Below, piece by piece: positions 32,875 through 40,893 of a stretch of DNA of 53,009 nucleotides (position 1 is its first letter; every line of letters starts with the position of its first letter). The notes under the pieces were generated by a model. That model had not been told where the DNA came from. It was given only the letters and a program-made list of their open reading frames with translations, and did not search any database. The translations under genes and the position numbers were made by a program. The stretch covers positions 1 to 53,009 of the forward strand of contig NZ_QUBS01000071.1 of NCBI RefSeq assembly GCF_003390925.1. The letters run 5' to 3'. This stretch comes from Trinickia diaoshuihuensis (lineage in GTDB: Bacteria; Pseudomonadota; Gammaproteobacteria; Burkholderiales; Burkholderiaceae).

Positions 32875-35151
32875 TCATTGGCCCGGCGCTCCGTTCGCCA
32901 GTTGCCAGCGCAGTACGGGATGCGATGCGCCGGCCGGCATCGCCCAGGCGCCGTTCGCGCTGAAGTCCCATCCGGCGAAGCTTGCGGCGCGGCTCATCTG
33001 CGCCGTGGTCAAGCCGTTGCCGGCCGGAGCTCCGCCTCCATCGGGCACGCCCGTGGTCTGCACGTTCCAATAGTTATCGGCCGTGACGGTGCCCGAGTTG
33101 CTGCTCGTAATCGCGCCGATGTATGGGGTGACTTGCCAATCGCCGGTGACTTGCCCGGTGGCAAACGACTGCTCGATGGTACCGGTGTTGACACCGACCA
33201 ACCCGGCCGGTACCGAGGGATGCAGCATGCCCTCGACCGCGCCTGTCGAGTAGCACTGCGCGATCGTGCCGTCGTTCTGGCCGACGAGTCCGCCCATGTA
33301 GCTTTGCCGGCCCGTGACGTTCACGGCGGCGGCCGAGCGCTCGATGAGCCCCGTGTTCAACCCGACGAGACCGCCGAGGTCCATCTCATCGAACGAAAAC
33401 AGCGAACCGCTCGCGAACGTATTGGCGATATGGCCGCGATTCAGTCCTGCCAGAAGACCCGCCGGAGCCATCGTGTAAGTGCGATTGTCGATCGATTCCG
33501 AGGAACCCGAGATGTTTAGATTGCGCACGACGCCCGTATCGCCGATGACGCCGAACAACCCCGACGGCAGCGGCGACCCATCGACGGACGAGTAGAGGGA
33601 GGCGAAGCTTAGGCCGTTGATCGAGTGGCCCATTCCGTCGAATTGACCGGAAAACGGCGTCGTGAGGTCGCCGATCGGCGTTACGCTGCCGGCGGCGATA
33701 TCTTTGCCGAGCGCGTAGTTTCCGCCGAGGTCGCGCGAAACGTCTTGCAGATCGCCAAATGAGTTTACGAGCTGGTAACCGGTGATCTGAGTAAGAAGTC
33801 CGCTGCCTGCCGCCGGTGCCCATGCTCGATTGGCCAGTACGGTACCGGGCGCGTATTTGCCGTTCATGTCGTAGAGCGCGCTGACGATGCCGGTGCCGTG
33901 GGACCAATCGATCGTGCCGTTGTTCGTCACCGAGCCTTTATTGTCGATGCCGGTGGTATCGGCGCGCAGCGTGAGATTACCGCCGCCTCGATTACCGATC
34001 GTGACGCCTTGGTCGACCGCAATCGAACCGAAGGCGTTCAGCTTGAGCGACGCGTTACTCGACCATTGAAGATTGGTGCCGACTTCGATATCGCCTTGCG
34101 TCGTGTTGACGTTGACCGACGTTCCCGCGCCGAGGCTATTCGTCACCGCGATGCCGAGCGCCTGCGTGAGCGTCGAACTCGGCGTCGTCACGTTCCACTT
34201 GGCCGCGCCTACGGTGGCGCCGAGCGGATCCGCGGCCAACGTCGAGGCGGACGTATCGACGGTGCCGCCCGTGCCGTCCGCGTTTTTCGCGGTGAAGCTA
34301 CCTTCCATGTCCACGGTGCCTTGGTCGGCAACGAGCCACACATGTCCGTCGCGCGTGGCGGTGCCGTTCGCACGGATGGCCGAATGATTGCCGCTCAATG
34401 CGAATACGTTGCCGTCCGCCGCTTGCAGACTGATTTGCGCCGCATCGAGTGCGCCGACGTTCGTCACGGTGCCTTGGCTGCCGGTCTGAACGAAGACTTG
34501 GCGGCTCGTGGACGAATCTTGCAGCAACACGCTCTGCCCGGCGGCAAGTTCGACGGACCCCTTCGGCGCCTCGATCCGACCGAGATTGATCACTTCGCTA
34601 TTCGCGATGAGAAAGACGTCGCCGCCGCTCGATCCGATGCGGCCGAGGTTGACGATTTCCGCGGCCGAATTGCCCCTCAGCGTGAGCGAACCGCCCTTCA
34701 TGAATTCGTCGTCCTTCGTATCGAGCGTGGAGGCAACGAAGCGGCCCGCCGTCGCGATCGTGCCGCTGGCGCCGACGACGATGCCTTGCGGATTGATCAG
34801 ATAGACACTGCCGCTGGACGTGAGCGAACCGAGGATCATCGAAAGGCTGCCACCCGTCACGCGGTTCAGGGTGGCACCCGATCCGTTGTTCAAGGCAACG
34901 CTGTTGCCTTGGCCGATCGAGAAGCTATCCCAGTCGATCACGCCGCGAGGCGCGGTCTGATTGATCGTCATCGATGTTCCGTTGCCGGAGATCGTGCCGC
35001 TTCCCGCAACGAAACGTCCGCCGCCGGGAAGTGTCCCGGCGTTTGCCGAAGCCGGTATGACGCATAGGGCCGCGATTGCGGCGAGGATGAAAGACATCGA
35101 ACGTTTGCGTTGCGCCGGAACGTCTGTCGTATTCATTCGGATGGTTTGCAT
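32875..35151 (-). CDS. Two-partner-secretion-type exoprotein with GLUG repeats
   Basis: A 758-aa exported protein. The N-terminus has a signal peptide (RSMSFILAAIAALCVIPASANA), then the TPS/haemagglutinin activity domain (about 35-290: GGSLSMILGS, VYLINPQGIVVG, FVASTLDT, NLGRI, VELAAGQSVLL), which forms a beta-helix and is recognised by an outer-membrane TpsB transporter. The C-terminal part has GLUG-type repeats (LGGLVGLNTGLIERS, MGGLVGQNDGTIAQ, AGLVGVNTGTIEQS). No toxin tip or long adhesive repeat follows, so it is short for an adhesin. No TpsB gene is in the window. The ATG at 35151 starts at the signal peptide; the frame is open further upstream without a better start. Convergent with the response-regulator gene. 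Confidence 0.88.
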   Translation of the reverse strand: MQTIRMNTTDVPAQRKRSMSFILAAIAALCVIPASANAGTLPGGGRFVAGSGTISGNGTSMTINQTAPRGVIDWDSFSIGQGNSVALNNGSGATLNRVTGGSLSMILGSLTSSGSVYLINPQGIVVGASGTIATAGRFVASTLDTKDDEFMKGGSLTLRGNSAAEIVNLGRIGSSGGDVFLIANSEVINLGRIEAPKGSVELAAGQSVLLQDSSTSRQVFVQTGSQGTVTNVGALDAAQISLQAADGNVFALSGNHSAIRANGTATRDGHVWLVADQGTVDMEGSFTAKNADGTGGTVDTSASTLAADPLGATVGAAKWNVTTPSSTLTQALGIAVTNSLGAGTSVNVNTTQGDIEVGTNLQWSSNASLKLNAFGSIAVDQGVTIGNRGGGNLTLRADTTGIDNKGSVTNNGTIDWSHGTGIVSALYDMNGKYAPGTVLANRAWAPAAGSGLLTQITGYQLVNSFGDLQDVSRDLGGNYALGKDIAAGSVTPIGDLTTPFSGQFDGMGHSINGLSFASLYSSVDGSPLPSGLFGVIGDTGVVRNLNISGSSESIDNRTYTMAPAGLLAGLNRGHIANTFASGSLFSFDEMDLGGLVGLNTGLIERSAAAVNVTGRQSYMGGLVGQNDGTIAQCYSTGAVEGMLHPSVPAGLVGVNTGTIEQSFATGQVTGDWQVTPYIGAITSSNSGTVTADNYWNVQTTGVPDGGGAPAGNGLTTAQMSRAASFAGWDFSANGAWAMPAGASHPVLRWQLANGAPGQ

Positions 35152-35262
35152 AATGCCCCGTCTGTCTGTTAGTACCTCACCGCGGAATGCAAATCCGCTT
35201 CTTTCGGTACACGCCGAATGCCGCCCGATCCGCGGCCAAGGAAAGGTGATGATCATAAATAG

Positions 35263-35284
35263 ATCGATTTAAAAATCAATCGAT
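35263..35284. promoter_or_regulatory. Inverted repeat upstream of the exoprotein gene
   Basis: A perfect seven-base inverted repeat, ATCGATT-TAAAAATC-AATCGAT, about 110 bases upstream of the exoprotein start in the 425-base divergent gap (35152-35576). The gap is AT-rich around 35240-35420, suited to promoters for both directions, and holds no gene that I can see. Confidence 0.4.
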
Positions 35285-35295
35285 AAAATGAATAA

Positions 35296-35309
35296 ATGTG
35301 GTGCCACAT
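35296..35309. promoter_or_regulatory. Short palindrome ATGTGG-TG-CCACAT
   Basis: A six-base inverted repeat with a two-base spacer, 12 bases beyond the larger repeat in the same divergent gap. The pair may form one composite control site for the exoprotein gene. Nothing further supports it. Confidence 0.3.
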
Positions 35310-35576
35310 CGTCCCGAGTATTAGGCGTTATCAGAGGGGTGGTATTTCTCCGATGTATTTATCGTCTGTTAAGGGTTTATTTATGAAATTTAGTAGTTGA
35401 TGATGCGAAGGCAATTGATATAAGCCCATCTTATTGAACGTTCTGTCTGCTTCCGAATGGCGAATTCGCCCCGGGCAGATGGCGCCGACGGCGCGTGGGA
35501 TTGGGTATGGGCGTTGCGGCGGTGCGCTCATCGAGGCCGATCCATGAGCGGATCGTTCAGTACGAGGGAGATTCCG

Positions 35577-35945
35577 ATGAAGCGCAGAGCGTTGATGGTC
35601 GCGGGGCTGGGTTTTGCCCTGAGCTTGGCCTCGGGCGGGGCATGGTCTCAGGCGAGTTCGGGGGCAATGGCGCCGCAGGTGGTTCCGCCGGAGAGCCTAT
35701 CGGTGCCGTCGCAGGGGAGCGGCGTCGGCGATAGCGTCATCACGGCTCGGGCGAAGATGGCGCTCCTGCGCGCCGACAACTTGGACACCGGCGACGTGCA
35801 TGTCGCTACGCACGGCAGCATCGTGACGCTTTCCGGCCATGTGGCGAATGCCGCTCAGAAGCAAAAGGCCGGCGATGTCGTGGGAGGCCTGGACGGTGTG
35901 ACGGCTGTGCGAAACGAGCTGGAGGTAAAAGCTACGTCGAAATAA
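35577..35945 (+). CDS. BON-domain periplasmic protein
   Basis: A 122-aa exported protein. The ATG at 35577 has GAGGGAG upstream and gives a signal peptide (MKRRALMVAGLGFALSLASG then GAWSQA). The mature part is one BON domain: GVGDSVITARAKMALLRAD, HVATHGSIVTLSGHVANAAQKQKAGDVVGGLDGVTAV, with the conserved glycine and V.N.L ending. Such OsmY-like proteins sit in the periplasm and are linked to envelope or osmotic stress; the precise role is not known. It stands alone between the exoprotein promoter region and the PQQ dehydrogenase gene, 179 bases upstream of the latter. Confidence 0.9.
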   Translation: MKRRALMVAGLGFALSLASGGAWSQASSGAMAPQVVPPESLSVPSQGSGVGDSVITARAKMALLRADNLDTGDVHVATHGSIVTLSGHVANAAQKQKAGDVVGGLDGVTAVRNELEVKATSK

Positions 35946-36124
35946 GGACCGCGATTGCGCGGCCGCCTTCTCGCGGCCGCCGCCCTGTCGTACGGCAGTC
36001 CGGTCGATCTTCGCCGGACTCCGGAACGATTTTTGCGCTGGATCGGAGCAAGTCCGGCGCAACGGGTATCGCATCGTGGTGCGTCGCTCTCTAAACCGTC
36101 ATCGAGGGAAAGGTTGAAACCAGC

Positions 36125-38593
36125 ATGACCACCTCATCCAGTTCGAAGCGCGTCGTCGACGTGTTGTCCGTGATCTTTTGCGGCCTTACGGCCCTGTATC
36201 TCGTTGTCGGCGGGGCATGGCTCGTTGCGATCGGCGGATCGCCGTATTACGTCGCGACCGGCATCGCCTTGCTCGTCGTCGCATGGCTCATCTGGCGCCG
36301 CCATCCGGGAGCATTCGTCCTTTATGCGGTAGTTCTGCTCGGCACCGCCGGATGGGGCTTGTGGGAATCGGGGCCTGACTTCTGGGCGCTCGTGCCGCGC
36401 TGCGACGTGCTCGCCATCTTCGGCCTTTGGCTGCTGCTGCTCGGGAGCCCCTCGTTGATGCCGCCGCGCGCCATTCCGGTCGGTGCGCTGCTCGCGGCGC
36501 TTGTCATTTGGGGCGGGGTGCTCGTGTACGCGGTCTTCAACGATCCGCAAACCGTGAACGGCGTCGTGACCGCTCAGGCCGCGCCCGCGGCCTCTAGCCC
36601 GTCCGGCGCAGCCGATTGGCCCGCTTACGGGCGCACCGAGCAGGGCACACGCTACTCGCCGCTCGCTCAAATCACGCCTGAGAACGTGAAGAACTTGAAG
36701 GTTGCATGGACCTTTCGCACCGGCGACATGAAAGGGCCCAACGACCCCGTCGAGATCACGAACGAGGTGACTCCGCTCAAAATCGGCGACATGCTGTATT
36801 TATGCTCGCCGCACCAAATTCTGTTTGCGCTCGACGCGCGCACGGGCGAGCTGAAGTGGAAATTCGACCCGAAGCTGAAAGCCGATCCATCGTTTCAGCA
36901 CGTGACGTGCCGCGGCGTGTCTTACGCCGACCTGTCGGCGAGCGGCGGCAATGCGGCCGAAGCATCGTCAGCCTCGGAAGCCTCCGCGGCCTCGGAAGCC
37001 TCCGCGGCCTCCGATGTCCCCGCCGCGAACATTCCCGCACAGCCTGCAGCCGCCGGCACGGCCCCGGGCATTTGTACACGCCGGATCCTGCTGCCCGTAA
37101 ACGACGGCCATCTCTATGCGCTCGACGCGCAAACCGGCCAGCGCTGTGCCGATTTCGCGGACAACGGCGATCTCGATTTGCAGCACAACGAGCCCGTGAC
37201 GACGCCCGGCATGTACGAACCTACGTCACCCCCCGTCGTCACGAGCAGGGTCATTATCGTGGCGGGATCCGTCGAGGATAACTTCTCGACGCGCGAACCG
37301 TCGGGCGTGATCCGAGGTTTCGACGTGCGCACGGGCAAGCTGCTCTGGGTATTCGATCCGGGCGCGCAAGACCCCAACGCAATGCCGGGGCCGGGCGGGC
37401 ATTACACGTGGAATTCTCCGAACTCATGGGCGCCGGCCGCTTACGATCCGGCGCTCGATATGGTCTATCTGCCGATGGGCGTCTCGACGCCCGATATCTG
37501 GGGCGGCAATCGCACGCCGTTGCAAGAGCGCTATGCGAGCGGCCTGCTCGCGCTCCATGCATCGACAGGCAAGCTCGCATGGTTTTACCAAAGCACGCAT
37601 CACGATCTCTGGGATATGGACCAGCCGTCGCAGCCGACGGTAGCCGATATCACCGGTAAGGACGGCAAGACCGTACCCGTCGTTTATGCGCCCGCGAAAA
37701 CCGGCAATCTGTACGTACTGGACCGACGCACCGGCACGCCGGTCGTGCCGGCGCCGGAGCGGCCCGTGCCGCAGGGTGCCGCGCCGGGCGATCACGTGGC
37801 GCCGACGCAGCCGTTCTCGGACCTGACGTTCCGCCCCGCCAACAACCTATCCGACGCCGACATGTGGGGCGCCACGATGTATGACCAGCTCGTGTGCCGC
37901 GTAATGTTCCATCGGCTTCGCTACGAAGGCATTTACACGCCGCCGTCGCTTCAAGGGACACTCGTCTTCCCGGGCAATCTCGGCATGTTCGAGTGGGGCG
38001 GAATCGCCGTCGATACCGATCGCCAGATCGCGATCGCCAATCCGATCGCGCTTCCGTTCGTCTCGCGCCTGATCCCGCGCGGCCCCGGTAATCCGATGGA
38101 GCCCGTGGCCGGGGCCAAGGGCAGCGGCACGGAGGCCGGCGTACAGCCGCAATACGGCGTGCCCTACGGCGTGACGCTCAATCCGTTTCTTTCGCCGTTC
38201 GGGCTGCCTTGCAAACAACCCGCATGGGGCTACATGTCGGCGATCGACTTGAAGACGAACCAAATCGTTTGGAAGAAGCGGATCGGCACGACGCGCGACA
38301 GCTCGCCGATCCCGCTGCGATTCAAGGTCGGCATGCCGATGCTGGGCGGTCCGATCGTTACGGCGGGGGGCGTCGCATTCATCGGAGCGACGGCGGACAA
38401 CTACATCCGCGCGTTCGACGTCGACGACGGTCGGGAACTATGGCGCGCGCGTCTGCCCGCCGGGGGGCAAGCCACGCCGATGACATACTCCGTGAACGGC
38501 CGTCAGTACGTGGTGATCGCGGCCGGAGGACATGGTTCGTTCGGCACCAAGCTTGGCGATTACGTGATCGCCTACGCGCTCCCGGGTCAGTGA
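36125..38593 (+). CDS. gcd: Membrane-bound PQQ-dependent glucose/quinate-type dehydrogenase
   Basis: An 822-aa enzyme of the membrane glucose/quinate/shikimate PQQ dehydrogenase family. Five hydrophobic helices lie in residues 1-145; the rest is the periplasmic beta-propeller that binds PQQ and calcium (ADWPAYGRTEQGTRYSPL, KVAWTFRTGD, WNSPNSWAPAAYDPALDMVYLPMG, WFYQSTHHDLWDMDQPSQP, GVAFIGATADNYIRAFD, HGSFGTKLGDYVIAYALP). It oxidises an aldose or related polyol outside the cytoplasm and passes electrons to ubiquinone. The length fits Gcd (about 800). A tandem 18-base repeat inserts an Ala/Ser/Glu run after residue 282. Glucose is likely but quinate or shikimate cannot be excluded. PQQ synthesis genes are not in the window. 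Confidence 0.92.
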   Translation: MTTSSSSKRVVDVLSVIFCGLTALYLVVGGAWLVAIGGSPYYVATGIALLVVAWLIWRRHPGAFVLYAVVLLGTAGWGLWESGPDFWALVPRCDVLAIFGLWLLLLGSPSLMPPRAIPVGALLAALVIWGGVLVYAVFNDPQTVNGVVTAQAAPAASSPSGAADWPAYGRTEQGTRYSPLAQITPENVKNLKVAWTFRTGDMKGPNDPVEITNEVTPLKIGDMLYLCSPHQILFALDARTGELKWKFDPKLKADPSFQHVTCRGVSYADLSASGGNAAEASSASEASAASEASAASDVPAANIPAQPAAAGTAPGICTRRILLPVNDGHLYALDAQTGQRCADFADNGDLDLQHNEPVTTPGMYEPTSPPVVTSRVIIVAGSVEDNFSTREPSGVIRGFDVRTGKLLWVFDPGAQDPNAMPGPGGHYTWNSPNSWAPAAYDPALDMVYLPMGVSTPDIWGGNRTPLQERYASGLLALHASTGKLAWFYQSTHHDLWDMDQPSQPTVADITGKDGKTVPVVYAPAKTGNLYVLDRRTGTPVVPAPERPVPQGAAPGDHVAPTQPFSDLTFRPANNLSDADMWGATMYDQLVCRVMFHRLRYEGIYTPPSLQGTLVFPGNLGMFEWGGIAVDTDRQIAIANPIALPFVSRLIPRGPGNPMEPVAGAKGSGTEAGVQPQYGVPYGVTLNPFLSPFGLPCKQPAWGYMSAIDLKTNQIVWKKRIGTTRDSSPIPLRFKVGMPMLGGPIVTAGGVAFIGATADNYIRAFDVDDGRELWRARLPAGGQATPMTYSVNGRQYVVIAAGGHGSFGTKLGDYVIAYALPGQ
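36971..37006 (+). repeat. 18-base tandem repeat in the dehydrogenase gene
   Basis: GCCTCGGAAGCCTCCGCG occurs twice head-to-tail, flanked by part copies. In the protein it makes an Ala-Ser-Glu-rich loop (about residues 279-300) inserted in a propeller blade. Copy number could vary by slippage without breaking the frame. Confidence 0.7.
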
Positions 38594-38608
38594 GCGTGAG
38601 CTTGGCAC

Positions 38609-38648
38609 CGCCATAACCGAGCGCGTTCAGCAGCGTTCGGTTATGGCG
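38609..38648 (+). terminator. 12-base hairpin after the PQQ dehydrogenase gene
   Basis: CGCCATAACCGA and TCGGTTATGGCG form a perfect 12-base stem with a 16-base loop, starting 16 bases after the dehydrogenase stop and well before the cellulose synthase start. No T-run follows, so it may be a weak or Rho-assisted terminator, an RNA-stability hairpin, or an operator for the bcs genes. Confidence 0.5.
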
Positions 38649-38781
38649 CGAATGCGGCCTTGCGACTATGCTGCTATGGGATCGGAACGCTGAGTACGCG
38701 TTCCGTGCTTGCGCCGCAATCGATGCCGTTGGGAATGCGGCGTTCAATTCATGTCCGACCGACCCCGTCGATAAGCCGAAC

Positions 38782-40893
38782 ATGCTATTGAATATCTATA
38801 GGGCTGCGGCGATCCTGAGCCTCGTCGCGCTGCTCGCGCTTGCCGTGCTCTCGGTCGGCCTGCCGCACGAGATGGCGACTGCGTTCGGCTTTCTTGCCGT
38901 GTTCGGGGTGCTGGTAGCGCTGCAGACGCCGCTCACGCGCACGCTATTGCTTGTCTTTAGCGGCTTTCTGATTACGCGCTACATCGCCTGGCGCTTCGCG
39001 TCGTTTCCTATCCATAGCGGTTTACCGTCCCAGATCGTTGCCGTCGCCTTGTTGGCGGCCGAACTCTATTGCATGGCAGTGGTGCTGTTCGGGTACTTCG
39101 TGAGCGCGAGGCCCCTGGAGCGGCATCCGTTGCCGCTGCCCGATGATCCCGCGCGGCTGCCGTTCGTCGACGTCTACATTCCAACCTATTCGGAGCCCTT
39201 GAGCGTCGTCGCGCCGACGGTATGCGGCGCCGTCGAAATCGATTACCCCCACGAGCGTTTTCGCGTATTCGTCCTCGACGACGGCTTTCCGCGCTCGAAA
39301 ACGGCCAAGCTGGCCGAGCAGCGGGCCGAACTGGCCGAGCGGGCCGAAGCGCTCAAGGCGCTCTGCGCCCGGCACGGCGCAACCTATTTGACGCGCGAAA
39401 CCAATGCGCATGCGAAAAGTGGAAACTTGAACGCGGCGATGGCCCACACCTCGGGCGAGCTTATCGCCATTCTCGATGCCGATCATGTGCCGACGCGCGA
39501 TTTTCTGCGCTCGACGGTGGGTTTTTTTCTTGCCGATAACAAGGCGGCGCTGGTGCAGACACCGCACTTCTTCACGAATCCCGATCCGCTGGAAAAGAAC
39601 CTGGGCTTGTTCAATCGGATGCCGGCGGAAAACGATTTGTTTTATCGTGTGGTGCAGAAGGGACTCGACACTTGGAATACCTCGTTTTTTTGCGGCTCCG
39701 GCGCGCTCGTGCGGCGTACGGCCATCGAGCAAGTCGGGGGATTTTCAACCGATTCGATCACCGAGGACGCATCGACCTCGGTGAAGCTTCACCAGCGAGG
39801 CTGGCGCTCCGTCTACCTCGGCCGGCCGATGGTGGCCGGGCTGCAACCCGAAACGATCTCGGGTTTTCTCGTGCAGCGCATCCGTTGGGGCGTGGGCATG
39901 ATGCAGATCCTGATGAAGCAAAACCCCTGGTTCATCCGCGGACTCTCGCTCGCGCAGCGCGTCAGCTATTTTTCGGTCGGACTCTTTTGGTTTTTTCCGT
40001 TTGCGCGTCTGGTCACGTTCGTCGTGCCGCTCATCAGCATCGTCTTCAAGCTGCAGATGTATCCGGGCGGCGCCGAAAACCTCATCGGCTATACGCTGCC
40101 GTACCTGGTTGCGGCCTTGCTGACGGCCGAGCGGTTGAATGGACGTTTCAGACGGATTTTTTCGTCCGAGCTCTACGAAACGCTGCAAGCGTTTTATATG
40201 CTTCCGGCTATCGTTTCCGCGCTCGTGCGACCGAACGCGCCGACGTTCAGCGTGACGCCCAAGGGAGAGCGCAGCGAAGCCGACTTTATCAGCGAATTCC
40301 GTTTGCCGTTCTACGCCATCTTCGCCGGATCGGCCATTGGGCTCGTCTGGGGTATCGCACGCGTGATTCTCGAGCCCGAGGCGCGCCCCATTCTGGCCGC
40401 GGCCGTGGCCTGGATCGGCTTCAATTTGCTGCTCAGCTTCGGTGCCCTCGGCGCGCTCTTCGAGAAAGCCCAGCGTCGCGTGAGGCCGCGCATTGCCATC
40501 GGCGAATCGATCACCGTCGTCGATTCGATCGGCGAACAACAAGCGCTGCTCGTCGATGCCAACGAAATCGGACTGCGCGTGCGGGTGCGGGCGCCGCTTG
40601 CGGACGGGCGTTTCGCCGTCAAATTCGCGGGGCGCTTGCTCAATGCCCGTATCAGCGCGTTCGTGGATAGCAGCCGCGGCGAGTACGTCGGCCTCTACAC
40701 CCCGGGCTCGCCCGAGGAGGAACGAGCCGCCGTCGTGCTCGCCTACGGCGACAGCGAGCGCTGGCTGCGGCAATGGAAGGAGCGCGAGGCACCGGCGAAT
40801 TTCGTGAGTTCGCTCGCGGGCATGCTTCTCGCCTCGATCAAAGGCGCCCATGCCCATGCCCGCCATCTCGGACGCAAAGTCTTTCATGGTTAG
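38782..40893 (+). CDS. bcsA: Cellulose synthase catalytic subunit BcsA-like
   Basis: A 703-aa family 2 glycosyltransferase with membrane helices at both ends. The catalytic set is complete: VLDDGF and SGNLNAAMAHTSGELIAILDADH (substrate Asp residues, DAD near 231), TEDASTSVKLHQRGW (catalytic TED near 327) and QRIRWGVGMMQIL (product-binding QRIRW near 364). The C-terminal PilZ domain (from about 563) has RRVRPR, fitting RxxxR, but DANEIG where DxSxxG is usual. It should polymerise UDP-glucose and move the chain across the inner membrane under c-di-GMP control. The start is uncertain: the open frame reaches 38668, but the ATG at 38782 begins right before the first helix; neither has a good ribosome site. 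bcsB overlaps its 3' end. Confidence 0.92.
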   Translation: MLLNIYRAAAILSLVALLALAVLSVGLPHEMATAFGFLAVFGVLVALQTPLTRTLLLVFSGFLITRYIAWRFASFPIHSGLPSQIVAVALLAAELYCMAVVLFGYFVSARPLERHPLPLPDDPARLPFVDVYIPTYSEPLSVVAPTVCGAVEIDYPHERFRVFVLDDGFPRSKTAKLAEQRAELAERAEALKALCARHGATYLTRETNAHAKSGNLNAAMAHTSGELIAILDADHVPTRDFLRSTVGFFLADNKAALVQTPHFFTNPDPLEKNLGLFNRMPAENDLFYRVVQKGLDTWNTSFFCGSGALVRRTAIEQVGGFSTDSITEDASTSVKLHQRGWRSVYLGRPMVAGLQPETISGFLVQRIRWGVGMMQILMKQNPWFIRGLSLAQRVSYFSVGLFWFFPFARLVTFVVPLISIVFKLQMYPGGAENLIGYTLPYLVAALLTAERLNGRFRRIFSSELYETLQAFYMLPAIVSALVRPNAPTFSVTPKGERSEADFISEFRLPFYAIFAGSAIGLVWGIARVILEPEARPILAAAVAWIGFNLLLSFGALGALFEKAQRRVRPRIAIGESITVVDSIGEQQALLVDANEIGLRVRVRAPLADGRFAVKFAGRLLNARISAFVDSSRGEYVGLYTPGSPEEERAAVVLAYGDSERWLRQWKEREAPANFVSSLAGMLLASIKGAHAHARHLGRKVFHG

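Noticed and set aside
33898-35067. Long plus-strand open frame (389 codons) opposite the exoprotein gene
   Set aside because: The minus strand carries a clear signal peptide, TPS domain and GLUG repeats here. The plus-strand frame has Arg/Asp/Ala-rich filler composition and no ribosome site; it is a shadow.
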